A stretch of DNA of 64,000 nt, from assembly GCA_944322305.1 (NCBI GenBank), contig CALUOP010000001.1, forward strand, positions 248,001 through 312,000, in the 5' to 3' direction. Positions within the stretch are counted from its first letter, which is position 1, and each line of letters opens with the position of its first letter. Source of the DNA: an uncultured Coriobacteriaceae bacterium. GTDB lineage: Bacteria > Actinomycetota > Coriobacteriia > Coriobacteriales > Coriobacteriaceae. Both the position numbers and the translations under genes were made by a program. Positions 61,385 to 64,000 of the stretch are shown here, one piece after another. The notes beneath the pieces were generated by a model. The model made no database searches, was not told where the DNA came from, and saw nothing but the letters and a program-made list of their open reading frames with translations.

Positions 61385-62845
61385 TTAGCGAACCTGGGCC
61401 ACGTACACCACGTTCGTGCAGGTCTGCTTGTCTTGCAGCGTCACCGAGGTGGCCGGGTCGCCCGCCGTGAGCACCACGATGTCGCCTTCGCGCACCACGC
61501 CGCGTTCCTTGGCCTCCTCAAGCGCGCTTTTCACGATGTAGCTCACGTCGCCGATGCCCTCGCGCAGCACCGGCTCAACGCCCCAGTACACCGACATCTT
61601 GCCCACCGCCCACTCGTTTGGCGTGATAGCCAAAATCGGCAGCGACGGGCGGAAGTTCGACACGAGGCGCGCCGAGCGGCCCGTAGAGGTGGGTACCAGG
61701 ATCGCGCGCGCCTTCACGTTGAAGGCCGAGGTCACGGCGGCGAGGCCCATCGCGTTGTTGATGACCGTGGCGCCCTTGGCGTCGGTGTGCAGATCGAAGT
61801 TGGAATGCTCCGGCATGGTGGCCTCGGCGATCAGGGCGATGTTGGCCATCATCTTCACGGCCTCAAGCGGATACTTGCCGGCCGCCGTCTCGCCGGAGAG
61901 CATCACGGCGTCCGTGCCGTCGTTGATGGCGTTGGCCACATCCGTCACCTCGGCACGCGTCGGGCGCGGGTTGCGGATCATGGAGTCGAGCATCTGCGTG
62001 GCGGTGATCACGGCCTTGTAGGCCTTGTTGCACTTCTGGATGATCTCTTTTTGGATGGTGGGGCACACCTCGGGAGCAACCTCTACGCCCAGGTCGCCGC
62101 GAGCGACCATGATGCCGTCGGCCGGCTCCAGGATCTCGTCGAAATGGTACACCGCCGTGGCGCATTCGATCTTGGGGAAGATGCCCACGTGTGTGCCGCC
62201 GTTCTCGTCGCAGAGCTTGCGGATCTCGCGCACGCCCTCGGCGTCGCGGATAAACGACGCCGCGATGAAGTTGATTCCCTCTTTCAGGCCGAACAGGATA
62301 TCGGCGCGATCCTGATCGGTGATGGCCGGCAGGCTGAGTTTGACGTTAGGCACGTTCACGCCCTTGCGCTCGCCCAGCTCGCCGCCGTTCTCGACCGTGC
62401 AGACGATGTCTTGGCCCTCGATGGCGGTCACCGTCAGGCCGATGAGCCCGTCGTCGATAAGGATCGTGCTGCCCACGCGCACTTCCTGCGGAAGCGCCAC
62501 GTGGTCCAGGTAGAAATGCTCGGCCGTGCCCAAGCGCTCCTCGGAGGTCTCGGCCGCCGTCACGGTAACGGTAGCGCCTTGCTCAAGCGTCACCTTGGCG
62601 TGCCCTTCCAGCAGCCCGGTGCGGATCTCGGGGCCCTTCGTGTCGAGCAGGATGCCCACCGGGCGGCCCAGCTCGCGCGCCACGCGCTTCACACGCTCCA
62701 TCCGCACATGATGCTCCTCGTGGCTGCCGTGGCTGAAGTTGAAGCGGGCCACGTTCATGCCCGCTTTGATCATCTCGCACAGGACGTCCTCGTCATCACA
62801 CGCCGGCCCCATGGTGCAGACGATCTTGGTGCGCTTAGTGAGCAT
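61385..62845 (-). CDS. pyk: Pyruvate kinase 1
   Basis: A 486-residue cytoplasmic glycolytic enzyme making ATP and pyruvate from PEP. Motifs: TKIVCTMGPACDDED, NVARFNFSHGSHEEH, GILLDTKGPEIRTG, PKIECATAVYHFDEI (catalytic Lys), ARGDLGVEVAPE and [19 protein letters not shown]-terminal domain completes the protein, without the extra PEP-utilising domain of some Bacilli. A second paralogue follows to the right. Confidence 0.97.
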   Translation of the reverse strand: MLTKRTKIVCTMGPACDDEDVLCEMIKAGMNVARFNFSHGSHEEHHVRMERVKRVARELGRPVGILLDTKGPEIRTGLLEGHAKVTLEQGATVTVTAAETSEERLGTAEHFYLDHVALPQEVRVGSTILIDDGLIGLTVTAIEGQDIVCTVENGGELGERKGVNVPNVKLSLPAITDQDRADILFGLKEGINFIAASFIRDAEGVREIRKLCDENGGTHVGIFPKIECATAVYHFDEILEPADGIMVARGDLGVEVAPEVCPTIQKEIIQKCNKAYKAVITATQMLDSMIRNPRPTRAEVTDVANAINDGTDAVMLSGETAAGKYPLEAVKMMANIALIAEATMPEHSNFDLHTDAKGATVINNAMGLAAVTSAFNVKARAILVPTSTGRSARLVSNFRPSLPILAITPNEWAVGKMSVYWGVEPVLREGIGDVSYIVKSALEEAKERGVVREGDIVVLTAGDPATSVTLQDKQTCTNVVYVAQVR

Positions 62846-63017
62846 GCTGCTCCTCCTCACGTTAACGCCCGTAGCTCCCCAGCAACAGGCTTTCTGCGTA
62901 CTTTACCCGCAACGAGAAGAACCAAGGCGCACGCGGCCGAACAATTCCGGAAGCGGCACCAAGCGCCGGGGCATTTGGATGAGGGAGACTGGACGCAGCT
63001 GCGGCGCGTCCCTGTCA

Positions 63018-63331
63018 GCTGGCCGCAGCTGCAGCGCACCAGGGCGCTGGTTGACTGCGATCTTGTTGTCCAAGCGCCCAGTCAGGCGCAAGCTTGTCGC
63101 CCAAGACGATGGTTGGTCGCGACCCTATCGCGCAGAGCGGAGGTTGGCCGCGGGCCCTATCACCCGGGACGATAGTTGATCGCACTTTCGTCACGAGCAG
63201 AACAGTTAACCGCACAAACCGCAGCCAACTCCCGATTTTCCGAGAATTACGCGTCGCCGAAGCGACCAACCGGTCCTTAGGCGTCGAGCCAGCGACCAAC
63301 CCGGCCATCAGCGGTCAACCCCGCGGCCAAC
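63018..63331. repeat. 30-bp-period inverted array 4
   Basis: Seven forward units start near 63018, 63050, 63081, 63112, 63143, 63175 and 63205 (steps 30-32), with GTTGGTCGC, GTTGGCCGC, GTTGATCGC and GTTAACCGC heads. A central CTCCCGATTTTCCGAGAATT palindrome follows (about 63228-63247), then reverse units ending at 63270, 63300 and 63331, with an extra one at 63319. It is the longest array and separates the two pyruvate kinases. Confidence 0.86.
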
Positions 63332-63368
63332 CACAGCTTGAGAGCACACCCAACCCCGTAAGACGAAA

Positions 63369-63401
63369 TGCGCCAAACCAGGCACGGCCTAATCTGGCGC
63401 A
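63369..63401. repeat. GCGCCAAAC-type palindrome after pyruvate kinase 2
   Basis: TGCGCCAAACCAGGC, ACG, GCCTAATCTGGCGCA, with the GTAAGACGAAA tag on its left. It is 13 bases from the pyk2 stop and could act as its terminator. Confidence 0.75.
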
Positions 63402-63414
63402 TCGGTCGGCTACG

Positions 63415-64000
63415 TTAGCGCACCTGGGCCACATACACCACGTTCGTGCTCGTGGTCTGCTTCTTGCTCATATCCTCGATGGTCACCGAGGTCGCCGGGT
63501 CGCCCGCCGTGATGACCACAATGTCGCCTTCCTTGGCAAAGCCGCGCTCCTTGGCCTCGTCGATGGCACCCGAGACAATGAAGCGCACGTCGCCCATACC
63601 CGGACGGCACACCGGCTCAACGCCCCAGTACAGCGTCATCTTGTTGACGGCCCACCAGTACGGCGTGATGGCCAGGATCGGCAGCGACGGGCGGAAGTTC
63701 GACACGAGGCTCGCCGAGCGGCCCGTGAACGTGGGCACCAGGATCGCGCGCGCCTTCACGTTGAAGGCCGTGTTCACCGCGGCCAGGCCCACGGCGTTGT
63801 TGATGACGGTGACGCCCTTCTCGTCCGTGTGAAGGTCGAAGGTGCGGTGCTCAGGCAGGGTGGCCTCGGCGATAAGCGCCACGTTGGCCATCATCTGCAC
63901 CGCCTGCACTGGATACTTGCCAGCCGCTGTCTCGCCGGAGAGCATGACGGCGTCCGTGCCGTCGTCAATGGCGTTGGCGACGTCGGTAACCTCGGCGCGC
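63415..64000 (-). CDS. pyk: Pyruvate kinase 2, N-terminal part beyond the right edge
   Basis: The last roughly 195 residues of a pyruvate kinase, ending VYVAQVR like pyk1. [53 protein letters not shown] and [16 protein letters not shown] align with pyk1 nearly residue by residue. The copies diverge most in the last 20 residues (SKKQTTSTN added). The full gene begins outside the window. Confidence 0.93.
   Translation of the reverse strand, partial: RAEVTDVANAIDDGTDAVMLSGETAAGKYPVQAVQMMANVALIAEATLPEHRTFDLHTDEKGVTVINNAVGLAAVNTAFNVKARAILVPTFTGRSASLVSNFRPSLPILAITPYWWAVNKMTLYWGVEPVCRPGMGDVRFIVSGAIDEAKERGFAKEGDIVVITAGDPATSVTIEDMSKKQTTSTNVVYVAQVR

Overview
The window is a GC-rich chromosome segment, very probably from an anaerobic gut or oral actinobacterium of the class Coriobacteriia (Collinsella/Olsenella/Parolsenella-like). 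This is inferred from gene content and codon bias, not from an rRNA. The signs are a fused AccD-AccA carboxyltransferase beside a FabK-type fatty acid operon, a GGGtGRT protein with an IscU-like partner, a Na+-pump decarboxylase operon, lactose/cellobiose-type PTS genes, and a remnant of a membrane-bound LuxR regulator. Almost every gene lies on the minus strand; the plus-strand exceptions are dacF, rnhA, acyP, a flippase-like membrane gene and one PTS EIIB gene.

Layout, left to right. 1-3.8 kb: an exported protein of unknown function, molybdate-binding ModA and the molybdenum cofactor genes mogA and moeA. 4-8.7 kb: a TetR regulator, the general PTS proteins PtsI and HPr, a PfkB-type sugar-phosphate kinase and RpiB. 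8.8-11.2 kb: a repeat array, tRNA-Arg(TCT), tRNA-Lys(CTT), tRNA-His(GTG), a broken HAD phosphatase and a truncated LuxR regulator. 11.5-19.2 kb: D,D-carboxypeptidase, a nucleoid-associated protein, RNase H, acylphosphatase, the GGGtGRT/IscU-like pair and a flippase-like membrane protein. 19.2-26.8 kb: fatty acid synthesis (acpP, fabK, fabD, fabG, fabF, fabZ, accDA) with a palindromic operator upstream of acpP. 26.9-35.1 kb: two paralogous esterases, a ROK kinase, two membrane-linked glycosyltransferases and a polytopic membrane protein. 35.5-42.8 kb: a beta-glucoside PTS operon (PRD regulator, EIIA, EIIB, an unknown four-helix membrane protein, EIIC, 6-phospho-beta-glucosidase) with a divergent orphan EIIB. 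43-46.7 kb: a five-gene Na+-pumping oxaloacetate decarboxylase-type operon. 47-64 kb: a TPR protein, PEP carboxylase, a MarR regulator, HisS, a serine-biosynthesis cluster (DUF1015, serA, serC), a DeoR regulator, and two pyruvate kinases, the second cut by the window edge.

The metabolic theme is the PEP-oxaloacetate-pyruvate node. PtsI uses PEP for sugar uptake, two pyruvate kinases convert PEP to pyruvate with ATP, and PEP carboxylase plus the membrane decarboxylase give a second PEP-to-pyruvate route that could store energy as a sodium gradient.

The most unusual content is intergenic. (1) Four loci carry arrays of GTTGGTCGC-type units spaced 30-31 bp apart and arranged head-to-head around a CCGG-type palindrome. 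(2) Two copies of a roughly 265-bp fold-back element are bounded by GCGCCAAATTAGGC palindromes that also occur alone at several gene ends. (3) A perfect 77-bp palindrome lies upstream of PEP carboxylase. (4) Six copies of AGATNNNCGCGCAA sit three each in two intergenic regions. (5) There are several further fold-back elements and operator-like repeats. None of these is explained by a protein-coding gene, and I do not recognise them as a described system.
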